Numbered from the stretch's first letter, positions 12,421 through 23,880 are shown. The stretch is DNA of 64,000 bases from Paguma larvata (GCA_030068075.1 CM057824.1:130190414-130254413); one strand, 5' to 3'. The notes: generated by a model not told the origin, from the sequence alone. Program-made: numbers and translations.

Positions 12421-12591
12421 TATTTTTTTTTAGCTTTATTTATTTATTTTGAGAGAGAGTGTGTGTGTGTGTGTGCACAAGTGAGGGAGGGACAGAGAGA
12501 GACAGAGGGAGAGAATCCCGAGCTGACAGTCCGGAGCCTGAGCCAAAATCAAGAGTCCCACTCTTAATCAACTGAGCCATCCAGGCGCCCC
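12421..12591 (-). repeat. Internally deleted carnivore SINE
   Basis: It has the T-rich tail, a GAGAGA/(GT)n stretch, 'gagctgacagtccggagcctgagcc' and the reversed head 'ctgagccatccaggcgcccc', totalling about 170 bp. The middle part, from the 'tgtgggg' block to the 'gagatcatgacctg' block, is missing. Weak flanking similarity 'ctgatgtattt/ctgatctgttt' (12406 and 12591) may be the duplication. Confidence 0.88.
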
Positions 12592-14178
12592 TGATCTGTT
12601 TCTTTTAAAAAGAAATACAAAATGTCTTATCATTTTCCTTTTATAAATACCAGAAATAATGAAGATAATCAAGGCATTACAAGAAATTAGTTTGTAACCT
12701 TAAAATGGACATATTTTAACTTCGTAATGACTACTATTCCCTCCTATTAGCCAGAGATATATTAAATAAATTGATAAAATACTAAGTAATTAGAAGAATA
12801 TTTAAAAGACAAATACTTATACACACACAAGTGTGAAACACTGAGTAAACACCAAGAAGTCATGCAGCAACTGATCTGCTCTGGCCTTAATAAACCCCAC
12901 AGCGTGTTCTTTCAGGAGCTGAACGTTCTATTTTGAATTCCGAACAAGATATGCTTTCACAGTGTTTTATGCAGATCAGAGCATGCATCAGGCTTCAAGT
13001 TACTGAGTGAACCTCCCCGGGAGTTTGAGTCTGTCAAGTCTCACTTTGCCAGGTGATCTGTCTATCCAGTGAAAAACCTCAGGATGGGCTAACAGGACAC
13101 CTCTGTGGCTGAATGAGTTAATGCAGTTTCCTAAAGTGCTTACACTTTGTCTCTCACTGGAAAGCCTGGCTCATTGCACATCCAAAATGTGCAAAGCAAT
13201 TTAGGTCTGCAGAAACAGCCAGATGGACTGCCTTGAAGGCAGAAGTCCCTTGTTTACAGACAAAACAAGTACAGAAATGCAGTCTAAAGCCAAATGCCCA
13301 CAAAATGCCTAGGCAAGCTTCAGGTGGTTAAATCCCCAAGCTAACATGATATCCCAAGAGGGTAGATTTTTGTATCAGAATTTATTATAGTGCTCATGGT
13401 AATTGATTGTTTTCTGTTAAAACAACAAATCATTTAGCATGGATTAGGAAACCCTTTATAAGGCAAGGCCAGGAGGGGAAGGATTAACTTTGATATACCA
13501 AATAGGAAGAATTAATCTTGAAATGAAGATTATGATACATTATATTGCTATGTGGAAAATATTGGAGAAGCCCAAAGTAGCACTGTACAAAGTGTTAACC
13601 TTGACAAGTGTTCCTCTTTATTTTTTTCCAGTTATTCACCAAAAATTATTTTCTCATGTTTTACTAGAATAGAGATTTATTTTCTTCTTCTACTTTAAAA
13701 TGATGCGGAAATTAAAAGAGTCCTCATTTGTATATACTTAAAATTATACACCTTCTGTCACAGAAATGAGATGAAGTACATAATAAGGTATCCTACCCTT
13801 GTTTCTTAGAAAAATGAAAGAAGAGTAGCATCTTGCAAGAGCACAGATAAGATAATAACTGTCACAGATGATGACTTGGATTTGAAAAAACCTCAAATTT
13901 TATCTTGTTTCCTATATAAATCTTTGGGCATATTGCTACATATTATATTCTACAATGTTTTCTTCTCTTTCCCTTTTAATGCATCTTTTCTAGAAAGTCA
14001 GGATCTCTTGAGTTTGGGGATATGTAATCAACTCAGAATCATTCAACAGTACGGAACATTACAGTGTTTATGGAGTGAAAACATAGCCAGCTGGGAAAAG
14101 TTGTATCTCTAAAACAAAGTGACTTAACTTAAAAAATTTAAAATCCTAGCCGTGAAGGTACAGGCACGCATGCGCATT

Positions 14179-14181
<3 letters not shown>
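12592..14181. other. Unassigned sequence; 12.84-13.34 kb relatively GC-rich
   Basis: No gene or repeat is recognised. The block at about 12,840-13,340 has balanced composition, no low-complexity sequence and no repeat signature. That makes it the best candidate for a conserved non-coding element by appearance only; conservation cannot be judged from one sequence. Confidence 0.4.

Positions 14182-14219
<38 letters not shown>
14182..14219. repeat. (GT)n microsatellite
   Basis: An uninterrupted GT/TG run of about 19 units, preceded by a TGCGCATTTGCG segment. It is a likely polymorphic, Z-DNA-prone dinucleotide repeat. Confidence 0.97.
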
Positions 14220-14223
<4 letters not shown>

Positions 14224-14676
14224 ACGTACATAAATATGCCTATTAACAATGGCCTGTTTATGCAGCTATAAACTCGGCATAAATTCTTAAGGATTTATTT
14301 ACTAGGTAACTAATAACTGGTAAATTTTAAAAAAACTATGATACCATTATTATAAGCTTTTCTCTTTTAGAGAAGAAATTTGTCTATATCTGAATCGAGT
14401 CTGTTAAATTACAGCCACTGTTGAAACGACTAGTTGAAAGGTGTTTGCCTTCAATTATCTTATTTAAACTTCAACTCATGACTGGCAAAGCAGGTGATGT
14501 ATTTTGAAGATAAAAATAATTCTGTCTTTAAAAAGAATTGAACACTATTCCAATTCCTTTAGGGAAAATAACGTGCTTGCACAGAAAAGCCCCAGTGTTG
14601 AAAACCTACTAAGTGCAAGTGAATCTGCTAGAATATGTGGGGATCAAGGGAGAAATGAAACCCATTCCTAGAGAGG
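14220..14676. other. Unassigned sequence
   Basis: Nothing recognisable between the GT repeat and a MER5-like fossil. Confidence 0.5.
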
Positions 14677-14845
14677 GTGATCTCAACTTTGCACATTAGA
14701 GTCACTGGAGGTTCTTTCAAAATCTTGAAGGTTAGGTCATAATTAAGTCCAATTAAATCAGAATTTGAGGGACAAACTCCAGAATTAGCTCCCCCAAGTT
14801 ACTGATATGCAGCTCACCTAGAAAAATACTATACTAGGGAGGTTT
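14677..14845. mobile_element. MER5-like (hAT-Charlie) DNA transposon fossil
   Basis: 'tctcaactttgcacattagagtcactggagg' at the left and the 'aaatcagaatttgaggg' middle follow the pattern of short non-autonomous hAT-Charlie elements of the MER5 type. The right half is eroded and no open frame is expected in this family. Confidence 0.6.
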
Positions 14846-14975
14846 TTCTCATTTTAATATTCCTAAGAATCACTTGGGGATTTTGATAAAATGCATGTTC
14901 TCCCTGAGTAGGTCTCAGTGGTGCCTTAGAGTTTACATTTTAACATATTCCTAGAACCAAGTGAAACAAATATGA
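14846..14975. mobile_element. Second MER5-like (hAT) fossil
   Basis: 'ttcctaagaatcacttggggattttgataaaatgcatgttctccc', 'gtaggtctcagtgg' and 'agagtttacattttaacatattcct' follow the order of another MER5/MER20-like copy directly beside the first. The assignment to hAT is by pattern only. Confidence 0.5.
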
Positions 14976-15609
14976 CTTTCTGTTGTTTTTGCTGGTGACC
15001 TTCTTGGTATCATCATTATTTTTTAATTGCGAATTCTTCACTTTATTTAGCAATTCATTCATAATTCCTAGAGAAGGCTGTATGTTTCAACCCCCAGGTA
15101 CCTGGTGAACCACCCATCTAGAATCATTTTAAATTAACTTGTTTGCTTTATCGTTTCTTACACTATCCAAATGGTGAATATCAGCTTCAAATCCATAGAT
15201 AGACCTGCTTGAGGATATAGCTTGTCACAGATTTTCTTTTTTTCCCATTTTCTAAGAAAAACTTGTTGAAGCCTCCTCTAGTTCTGAGTGTTTAGATGGT
15301 AGAACACACATCATAATTCCTGTAGCAGAGATGCCAGCTACTCACCAAAGTCTTTTAATAATTTGCTCCTGTCTTAAATTTAGATGTGGCTAGGTGACTG
15401 AATTTGAGTCAATAAAACATTAATGGAAGCAACATCTCACAATGCTTCTAAAAATTTCCACATACAGCCTTCCATGCCTTAACTTTTTTGCCAGAGTTTG
15501 TGGTGTCCCTTCCTCCCACCACCAACCCTCCCCGTGGGGAATAAGCTTAGGAATTCCCTGGGCTTACACCCATGGGCAATCAAGGCATAAAGACGTACAA
15601 AGCCATAGG
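14976..15609. other. Mostly unassigned, possible old interspersed repeat at 15,300-15,480
   Basis: The 15,370-15,480 part ('gtggctaggtgactgaatttgagtcaataaaac...ggaagcaacatctcac') resembles a common mammalian repeat with a 'gtgactttggccaatgggatgtgag...agaagtgatgtg' pattern, but I cannot name the family. No gene is seen. Confidence 0.4.
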
Positions 15610-16395
15610 ATGCTCACACCTGAGTTTGGGTAAGCAAGATTAGGACCCCAGGATAGAGCCAGGTGTTGGGGGAGAGGCCCCCAGGATACAGTAGGGGGTA
15701 CCAAAGCCTCCAGGATGGGGGGCAAAGAATAGAGAGGGGGACGAAGACCCCCAATACAGAGGTATATGAGGTAAGCAAGACTAGGCATTGGGGGCAAAAG
15801 TGCCCCACACTTTAGTATTATAGCAGAAAGCTGATTTCACAAGAAGGAAGGACCAAATTAGGTAAACAGATTATATAGGACTATCGACCTCTGAGTTTCT
15901 GGTGATGCTGCCCAGAGCTGAGCTGATTAACAAAAGAAAAGGTGTTTCCTGAACCCTGAAGTTACTTGCCCTCTCTGTCTTATCCCCTAGGCTAGATAAG
16001 ATAAACAGACATGGTACCTCCTGTCTGCCATTAACCACCATTGACCCATCTGCCTGGCACCAAAATTTTGTTTTATATTGACCCAAACCCCAAAGACCAT
16101 ATATCTTCAAAACCCCCTTTCCCTCATGCCCATGAATTAATGTTCACCAATTCATTGTCTCTTTGTGCACACCCATCACGTTTGTAAGCCTTCTGATCTT
16201 AATAAATACAGGACAAGAACCCTTATTCCGGGCTCTTGTCTTTTCCCAGACATTAACCATCTCTCACTTTTAATCCTGCGTCCTCCTCTCTCTTGCTGGC
16301 CAAGAGAGAGCTTTAGACTTAGAGTCTATGGCACCTCCCCACTAACTGTGCATATGAGAAATACCCTAAGGTTTCTGGGCCATTACACATTATGC
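15610..16395 (+). mobile_element. Endogenous retrovirus LTR (class I-like), boundaries approximate
   Basis: This has the signs of a retroviral LTR in + orientation. There is a TATA-like 'catatatc' at 16099-16106, a polyadenylation signal AATAAA at 16201-16206, then an R/U5-like part beginning 'ggacaagaacccttattccgggctcttgtc' and ending in CT-rich sequence. The upstream 15,620-15,805 part is G-rich with short repeats ('gtaagcaagaYtagg' twice) and two perfect small hairpins at 15667-15683 and 15789-15807. These may be U3 repeats or flanking sequence. I found no clean TG...CA ends, no target-site duplication and no partner LTR. It may be a solo LTR or may belong with the pro-pol fragment at 18.2 kb. 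Confidence 0.55.
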
Positions 16396-16487
16396 TAACC
16401 AAGACAGTATGATATTCAGCTTCCAATCTTTGTGATTCTGAGTTTCATTTTCTGTCTCTGAGGTCAAAAGTCTCTTTAAACCAGTTA

Positions 16488-16942
16488 TGGGTTGAATTGT
16501 ATACCTCAAAAAAGATATGTTGAAGTCTTAACTCCTAGTACATGTGAAGGTAGCCATATTTGAGAACAAGGTCATTGCAGATGTAATCAAGTTAAGATGA
16601 GGTCAGTTAGGCAGACTCTAATCCAATATGGCCTGTGTGCTTAAGGAAAGAGAAGGGACACAGATAGACAAGCACAGAGGGAAGATGACATGAATAAAAT
16701 CAATAGGAATGCTTTATACTGAGAGAGGCAGACATTGGAATGATGAAGCTATAAGCCAACAACACTATTGGAATAAGGGAGGGGCAGGGCAGTATCTTAT
16801 CCAGAGTCTCAGAAGCATGGCCCTGATGACAGTTTGAATCCAGACTGCCGGCCTCCAGAATTATGAAAAATTATGTTTCTATTAAGTCTCTCAGTTTTTG
16901 CTACTTTGTTATGGTAGCCATAGGGAGCTAATGCAAAACCAA
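16488..16942 (+). mobile_element. MLT1-type (ERVL-MaLR) LTR
   Basis: 'tatgggttgaattgtatacctcaaaaaagatatgttgaag', 'ctaactcctagtacatgtgaagg', 'tctaatccaatatggcc', 'gccggcctccagaattatg' and the 3' 'ttttgctactttgttatggtagccatagggagctaatgcaaa' follow the complete order of a mammalian MLT1-like LTR. This is an ancient non-coding fossil. Confidence 0.85.
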
Positions 16943-18190
16943 AGCTCTATAGTGCATGTTTGGAAATGCCCTGAGGACCTCAGTTAAGTTCAGTGATCAT
17001 CAGTGATCTGTTTTTTTTCTCAAGGAATCTGGTTGCTTTTAAATTTTGGCCAAATGATTCCTTTCTAAATATTCAGATTTATAAAGTTTACACAGCCTTC
17101 CATCTTCCCTAATGAAGAAAATTGAGAACTGAAATTATCTATATTAACTTTAGAGTCAGTATTAACAGGGCTTGACTATTTCCCTGTCTCTATCATCATG
17201 CATTTACTCTTCTAGGCAGTTGCCACTGACTTAATTGTTCATTCCTGCAACATCCAGAAAATTCTTTTTGAATAAACAATACCTGAACAGATAACATGAA
17301 ATAGCAGTTTTGCTTCCCAAGACTATAATCCTCTTACCTAGAGACCATTACCTTCTGTGTCTACCAGTGCAAATTATTATATCATTTAGACACTGTCCTT
17401 TATCCAGACTCCGAAATTTCATAAGTCCCCCAGCTTTATCTTCCCATCTTCCTTTGCTACAGTAAGAAAAAACGTAGCTTTGTATTATGAACAGATAGTT
17501 TTTGTGGCAGCAGTATTTGAAAATCTAGGTTGAAAAATTTAGAATAAGAGACAGAACAAGAAGACACTGAGAATGGGTGAAAAGATCCAAACCGTATAGG
17601 CTACCAGAGTTGTTTAGAAAAGCTAAATTGGGGAAAGGTCTTTTGGAGTCTAACCTCAAAGCCTTTCCTCTGATTCATTCCCACAAGCAGAGAAAGGATG
17701 CATGATTTGGAAACATCATGGATATAAGCTCATTTAGAGAGAGAACTCAGGAGTGGATACTGAACCATATGTGACTGGCGCACTCCACTTTCTGTGAATA
17801 GTGTTGAACCAGAAAAGAAGATTTAATACAGAAGCACAAAATAGAATGAAAAATAGTTTCATTGCCAGACCTACAGTACCAAGCTTAACATTTTGAAAGA
17901 GCCTAAAAACAAAATCAGAATAGGTCTCACTCAGAATTGTGGGCTTGTAGAAAACAAAAAATAGATATTCCCACTTCAGTCAGTAAATACGGCAAGATAG
18001 AGGATTCTTTTGATAAGGATTCTTGAGGCTGATGTATAAACAGAAAACCCTTTGGAAAAAAGATTAACTTGTTATTAAGAAGGTAAAAGAAAAAAAAAAA
18101 GATCAATGAAGATGCTCAGTGATGGACTCGAGAGCCCATTTCTCTGTTTTACCCTGAAACTCATAAAAAGATAATTTTCTAAATATTAAA
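16943..18190. other. Unassigned sequence between retroviral fossils
   Basis: No open frame or named repeat. If the 15.6-kb LTR and the 18.2-kb pro-pol fragment came from one provirus, decayed gag would be expected here. I see no recognisable gag motif. Confidence 0.4.
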
Positions 18191-18850
18191 ACATAAGCTT
18201 AAAAATTGTTATTGATACAGGTGCTACAATATCAAAGTTAAGTCCACCATTGCACAGCCTTTCACCAGAGTCAACAAACTATATACATGGTAATAGTCCT
18301 AGGTCTTAAATAATTACCATGCCAGACCTTTCCCTGGAAAATGTTCTTCCTGCCTATGTGAAACTACACCTAGTACCTTAATAAGAAGGGACCCATTGTA
18401 CAAATAAGAATCGCCACAATCAGTCTCTTGAAGATCTCTCTCTTGAAACCCCTATCCAAAATAGGTCAAATTCGATTTTGAAATGAACTCACCAGTACTC
18501 CTATTCCTAAGTCAAGCCCAAATTAAAGATCGCAAGTTGACTATGACTTCTCATGGCAAAAATCCATTTGGTAAGGGACAGGAATGTTGGGCCTGAACAC
18601 ATGTAGCTTCAGATTGACCCATCAAAAATTCCACCTGAACTCACAAAATAACTTCTTAAACTGGAAGATAATTAAGGACAAAACCAATGGTGAAACGATT
18701 CACCACACCTCACACCATCCCTCTCAACACGCCCATCCTCCTAGTTAGAAAACTCCAGAACACTGGATCTCAAGTCTTAAATCAACACTTGTAGAAAGGA
18801 TTTTAAATTTCCCTCTGATTCTACCTTTATACGGCATCGGGATGCCCTTT
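18190..18850 (+). pseudogene. Decayed gammaretrovirus-like pro-pol fragment
   Basis: Two short islands point to an endogenous retrovirus. At 18214-18225 four codons give the Asp-Thr-Gly-Ala active-site box of a retroviral protease, preceded by hydrophobic codons. At 18723-18752 ten codons give a Leu-Asn-Thr-Pro-Ile-Leu-Leu-Val-Arg-Lys string, like the conserved start of gammaretroviral reverse transcriptase. The islands are in the expected order and roughly the expected distance apart, but in different frames with stops between. Frameshifts and stops have therefore destroyed it. No env and no clear 3' LTR are seen. It could also be chance for the first motif alone; the two together make an ERV likely. 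Confidence 0.55.
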
Positions 18851-19309
18851 CGTAGTATTCTAAAAATGAGGTGAGCTTTGAGACTGAGTCCATCTGTCTA
18901 CTTATAGTTCTAGCTCACAAAAGGCAAAAGATTTCTAAAGGTAAGTTCAAATGATGTCCAAAGTTCATAACTTTTGACATGATTTGTAGCACAATCCTGG
19001 AACTCCTCACCTATCTGTAATGACAGCAGAGGGGCTGAGAGAGAAGAGAGGAGCGTGAGAGAATGAGTTCCCCATGTCCCTCTGGCACAGGGATGCTCTC
19101 CCTGCTTCTTTGTAACTGGAGTGATGTTCTCTTTTTCTTTCTTTCTTTCTGTTTTTTTTTTTCCAGAAGAAAGAAAGATAGCAGGAAAAATGGATTCAGA
19201 CCAGTCATAGTGTGTCAGTAAGTTAGCATGGACTTGCACATATCAAAGAAACTGCATTTAAAATGGGATAAGTTTGACCCTATCAGATTTTAAGGCACAG
19301 TATTGTACC
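18851..19309. other. Unassigned sequence
   Basis: The 109-codon minus-strand frame (18910-19239) runs over a CTTT/T-rich stretch and has no recognisable domain; I regard it as non-coding. Confidence 0.5.
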
Positions 19310-19700
19310 TTTTGCCCCCACCAATTTACATTTCGACATATGAAGCCTGAACCCCTCAAGTACCTCAGAATGTGATTGTGTTTGGTGGTAGACCCTTTAA
19401 AGAAAATGAAGTTAAAATGAGGCTGTGATTCTGGACCCTAATCCAATCTGACTGGTGTCTTCATAAGAAGAGATTTGAACTCACGCACATGAAAACCACC
19501 AGGGATACATGCCCATGAAGAAAATGTCATGTGAAGGCAGAGCAAGAAGATGCCATCTGAAAAACAAAAAGAGAGGCTCAAAAGAAATCACACCTGCTAA
19601 CACTTAATCTTGGACTTCTAGCCTTGAGAACGGGGAGAAAATAAATTTTTGTGGTTTAAGCCAGCCAGTCTGTAGTATTATTTTGGCAGCCCTGGTAAAG
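19310..19700 (+). mobile_element. MLT1-like (ERVL-MaLR) LTR, second copy
   Basis: 'catatgaagcctgaacccctcaag', 'gaccctaatccaatctgactggtgtc', 'cttggacttctagccttgagaacggggagaaaataaat' and 'ggtttaagccagccagtctgtagtatt' follow the MLT1 order in the same orientation as the 16.5-kb copy. The two are too different to be a recent pair. Confidence 0.85.
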
Positions 19701-20274
19701 GAAGAAACAGTGTTTACCAACTAATTGACTGTACTTATCAGCAGCATCATTTAACATTCTTTTTATCATCTCTAAGTTAGCTAGACCTGATTTGTTGCTT
19801 GTTGAAATAGGCTTAAATTGGCCTTATCTTTGGTTTAAGTAAAGGCAATGAAGATTAAAAACAGAAGTGCAACATTTCACAAGAAATCAATTGTTCATTA
19901 TCAATTTCAAATTTAGTTTTAGAAAGAAAGATTACTATTAAACCATATGGTATCCTAAGGATTTTGAAAGGATTTTTCTACCTTTGAAGAATATTGTACA
20001 TTTATATTTTTATTTAAAGAAAAATCTTCATTCGATTAAAAAGAAAGTATTATCAAAAATTTAGCTTAGTGAACAGAACTAAGTACACTTGTTTTCTCAT
20101 TAACCATCTAGTGGTAGCTTTTAAGAAAATCAATGTGTAAGGTATCAACAAATTAAAAGTGTTGAGTATTTTCTCTGCGTATCAGAGTTGTCAGGCGGTG
20201 AATATTGAAGCTGATTTTACATGTTTGTTATTATTGGTGCTTTCCCTATGTCCTACAATGAAAAAATAATCTAT
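19701..20274. other. Unassigned AT-rich sequence
   Basis: No gene or named repeat is seen. Confidence 0.5.
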
Positions 20275-20405
20275 TAGGGTCTAATGTACTATTAGGGTCT
20301 TTGTCTAGTTCATGATATATTGTCAGCACCTAGACAGTGTCTGGATATAATAGGCACAAAATTACCGTCGTTAAATAAGTGAATCAATATGTATTGAACA
20401 TTTTT
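20275..20405 (+). repeat. LINE L2 3'-end fragment
   Basis: 'gggtctttgtctagttcatgat', 'gtcagcacctagacagtgtctgg' and 'cgttaaataagtgaatc' follow the L2 3' terminal pattern (ordinarily 'cagcacctagaacagtgcctgg...ctcaataaatg'). It is old and diverged. Confidence 0.6.
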
Positions 20406-20864
20406 TTCTCTTCTTTTGTGAATAACCTCTTTCCATTGAATGCAGGTATTTTAAAGTTCATATTTGTACATTAAAATATTTTTCTCTTCACTGGAAAATT
20501 GCACTTTCTTTAACATATGGACCTTGAAAATCAACTAGACAAAAAAGACAGTATTTCCAGTAAACCCTGTCAGATAAAACAAATATATTTACTAAACACA
20601 AAAATGGAACACACTGACACACACATATGCTTCCGAATAAGTTTTATTTTGACAAAATAAATACTAATGGAAATAAAAGTCCACAGATAATTTCTGCCTT
20701 TACTCTCCATGGGAATACCGATAGAATGAAAAACTGTTTAAGAGCTGCAAAAACAGAAAACTGAATAACACATGGTTGTTTTTTTTAAATATCGAGTAGC
20801 TCACAATCTGTACAGTGAGAAATATATATGAATAAACACTTCCAGCATAGCAATGATAATTATC
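20406..20864. other. Unassigned AT-rich sequence
   Basis: I see no gene or repeat here. Confidence 0.5.
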
Positions 20865-21055
20865 ATTCACTGATCATTTAACAAGTGTCATGTGTCAGTC
20901 AAAGCATCCATATGTATCTATTTAATTAATACACTGTGGTTTATTATTTATTACTCTTACTTTAGAGATGGGAAAACAACTTGAGAACCAAGTAACTTGC
21001 TTATGCTGAAGCATTTTGAAATTTCAAATCTAGTACACAAATCTAGGCCATGAGA
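20865..21055 (-). repeat. MIR SINE fragment
   Basis: On the + strand, 'gatcatttaacaagtgtcatgtgtcag', 'actttagagatgggaaaacaacttgagaacc' and 'agtaacttgcttatgctgaag' match the reversed core and 3' half of MIR (the 'agatgaggaaactgaggc' and 'aagtaacttgcc' blocks). Strong divergence is normal for this ancient family. Confidence 0.65.
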
Positions 21056-21717
21056 CCTCAGTGCCCCTCATCTTATACAGTAGCCCAGAAATGCAAAGAG
21101 AACACTTAAAATTGGGTAGTACAGGGAGTGTTAGATACGGTGGAACATTGTTGCGTGGCTGACCTCTTAGGATAGAGACTAGAAGCTGATAGAACAACAT
21201 GTCTATAGGGTTGTGAAAGTTAAAAACAATCCATCTAGTGGGACAGTTATTTAAAATGAGGCTAAAACAAAAGCATTGTCTCAGAGAAATGCCGTAGAGA
21301 ATTTGTCTCCAGCAGAAATCCAGATCTGCAGTTAGAAAGAAGACCACTGGAAAAGGAAAAAATTGACAATAGCCATAAGTGACCTTTTTATGACCTTTTA
21401 TGAGTGGGTGCATTTATGTATATTTATATATATCTACATATAGATATAGGTGCACACATATAAATAATTTATACATATATTATGTTTATATATAATTTTC
21501 TTTAAAATATTATTGACTAAAGCAAAAAGTGTACAAATATATTCTGGGAGTTCCACTGTAGAGAGAAGTAAAATATAGAAATACAAAAGCACAAAGAACA
21601 GAGAAAGCCACAAGTGAAATCATACCGCTGTGAAGTTCATATATTGTTAAAACAATATAATATTATTTGAAGATCAAATGTGACAAGTTAAATATTTATA
21701 CCATACACTCAAGAATA
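21056..21717. other. Unassigned AT-rich sequence
   Basis: Contains the 127-codon minus-strand frame 21030-21413, the longest frame not explained by a repeat. It has no recognised domain or start context, so I treat it as chance. TA/CA-rich sequence lies at 21418-21480. Confidence 0.45.
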
Positions 21718-21930
21718 ACACTGTCCATTAGAACTGTCTGTGATGATGAAATATTTTAATCTATGCTCTCCAATCCTGTAACCACTAGCCACATATGGTT
21801 AGAGGCCTTTAAAGGTAGTGAGGGCACCTACAGAACTAAATTTTTAATGATATGTTATGTTAATTAGTTTCAGTTTTGATTTAAATGGCCATATTGCCTA
21901 GTTGTAGTCTATTGAACAATTCATATTTAG
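21718..21930. mobile_element. hAT-Charlie-like non-autonomous DNA transposon fossil
   Basis: 'cactgtccattagaactgtctgtgatgatgaaatattttaatc', 'ccactagccacatatggtta' and the terminal 'tagtctattgaacaatt', an inverted relative of the left end, follow a common mammalian hAT-type MITE-like pattern. The exact family name is not certain. Confidence 0.65.
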
Positions 21931-21984
21931 ACCAACCAATTAAAAACAAAGAGGTATAACTTGAATGTCAATAGAGTAGATAAA

Positions 21985-23120
21985 AGGAAATAGTAAAATA
22001 TAATTATTCCCCAAAATGTGAGATAAATAAGAGGAGAAAGGAACAAAGAACTTCTATAGACAAAATCAGCAAATATGAATATGTTAGACTTAAGCACACA
22101 CATATGGTAACTTGATCATATAAATACATTAAACACTCCAGTTAAAAGACAGACATTTTGGGGCGCCTGGGTGGCTCAGTCGGTTAGGCACCGACTTCTG
22201 CTCAGGTCATGTTCTCACGGTTTGTGAGTTCGAGCCCTGCGTCGGGCTCAGTGCTGATAGCTCAGGGACTGGAGCCTGCTTCAGATTCTGTGTCTCCCTC
22301 TTTCTCTTCCCCTCTCCTGCTCACACTCTGTCTCTCTGTCAAAAGTAAATAAACATTAAAAAAAAAAACAGACAGACATTTTAAGATTTGGTAAGCAAAC
22401 AGGAGTTCGAGCGCAAAAAAATAAAACAACTGAAAAACCTCCACAAACTTGAAACATAGAGACACAAAGAGATTGCAAAATAAATATCAGAAGAATACAT
22501 ACCAACTGTAAGAAAGTTGTGTAACTGCATTTACAGTAGAAAAAAATATTCTTGAAAAGTCACCAGAGATAGATTCGGGCATCTCCTGATGATAAGAGTG
22601 TCAATTCATCAAGGAGACGCAACAAAACTAAGTTGGTGTGCACCTAATGATAAAGATTCAAATACATAAATCAAAAAATGACCAATCCACAGCCACGTGA
22701 GAGATATTTAACTCTCCACTCTCAATTATTGATAAACAACTAGACAAATAATTAGTAAAAAGAAAGGAGCCTCTTGTCTTAGTTGACATTAATAGAACAC
22801 TACGTCCAAACACTGCAGTCACATTTTAAATAAATATGGCATATTCACCAGCACAGATGACATTCTGAGCCTAAATTACAATAAATTTCGAAAGACTGAC
22901 ATTACTCAAAGTTTGTGTTCTGAGTGAAATTGAATTAAATGAGAAATTACTAAACATAAGATATATAGCAAATCTTCAAGTATTTGGCAGAGAAGCCATG
23001 TATTTCTACATAAATTATCAGTTAAACATTGAATATAAAAGAATGTAGAAAATGTTTCAAACTGAACTATTATCATGAAAGGTATCACAGAAATGTTTTA
23101 AAGGTAAATTTTAAAACCCC
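21985..23120 (+). mobile_element. L1 ORF2 endonuclease-region fragment, split by a SINE
   Basis: The left piece (to 22159) ends 'aaacactccagttaaaagacagacatttt', an L1 ORF2 hallmark. After the SINE, 22370-23100 continues with the 'tattaatatcag'-like, 'atcaaggagac', 'cacctaatgataaagattcaaatacataa' and 'taattgaca/aatagaacactacg' blocks, then 'gaattaaatgagaaattac'. Stops and indels throughout show an inactive 5'- and 3'-truncated copy. Confidence 0.8.
22160..22369 (+). repeat. Young felid-type SINE (SINEC) inserted in L1
   Basis: It is near-consensus: 'ggggcgcctgggtggctcag', then 'gagttcgagccctgcgtcgggctc' and 'gctgatagctcaggg'. The pol III A box TGGCTCAGTCGG (22172-22183) and B box GTTCGAGCC (22228-22236) are both intact. 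A perfect 13-bp duplication AGACAGACATTTT flanks it (22147-22159 and 22370-22382). The host L1 reads through the site, fixing the insertion order. Confidence 0.97.
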
Positions 23121-23869
23121 AAAGGGGTGTGATTGTTTCTATTGTAGCTTGCTTGGAGTTATCAGGACCCTGAAATATTACAACATACATGAAGGAAAAT
23201 GGAAGTATGAAAATAGAACTGGGAAGTATAGACTACTTTTTCAAATCTTACTTTAAAAATGTTTTTTAATGGTTAGAAGTAGTATAATAGCTCAAGGAGG
23301 GAATATGGTTGAAATATATAACATTTAGAATTTAATAGGGCTGAGTAATTTTGTATGTAGATGCGAGATCTTGAAGTGGTAAGAACTATTGAAAATAAAT
23401 GATTACAGAATGTAAGGTTGTTTAGAATAAAGACCATATGTGGCAGAGTTAGCTACCCAGAGTTCAAACAATGTTTATGTTTATGATGGCAGAGGAGATA
23501 AAGACGGATAAAAATAATTATACATTTGGAAGTACAATAGAGGATATGGAGAGGTTTGATCCTAGATACCGGGTCATCAGCTGAGACAATTCGAGCAGAG
23601 GTAAAAGGACAACAATTTTGTGTAATGAGAGGGATTCAGGTTTAGAAGCACGTCTCTTACATGAAGGCAGCAGTTGGCTGGAATCATGTGCCAGGGCTAT
23701 TGAGACAGCGAAGCACCACACTATAGGACAAAGCGATAGAATGTCTTATAAAAATTCTGTCATTTATTCAGCCTTTTAAAATTAAGAGGAAATTTACATT
23801 TAAGTGTTACCTACCCAAACATTTCAGACATTTTATTTGGATCTTATAAAGAAGTATCATTCTTCATTA
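23121..23869. other. Unassigned sequence
   Basis: No gene or named repeat is seen. The minus frame 23518-23721 has no recognised domain. Confidence 0.5.
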
Positions 23870-23880
23870 GAAGGATTACA

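Noticed and set aside
16488..19700. The two MLT1-like LTRs as the paired ends of one provirus
   Set aside because: They are in the same orientation about 2.8 kb apart but too different from each other. The Pol-like fragment between them looks gammaretroviral, not MaLR, so a shared origin is unsupported.
21030..21413. A 127-codon minus-strand frame as a novel gene
   Set aside because: No domain, signal peptide pattern or codon bias is recognisable. Frames of this length are expected by chance in 64 kb on six frames.
22160..22240. A tRNA gene, because intact A and B boxes are present
   Set aside because: The boxes are the tRNA-derived head of a SINE with an A-rich tail and target-site duplication. 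There is no complete cloverleaf with acceptor stem.
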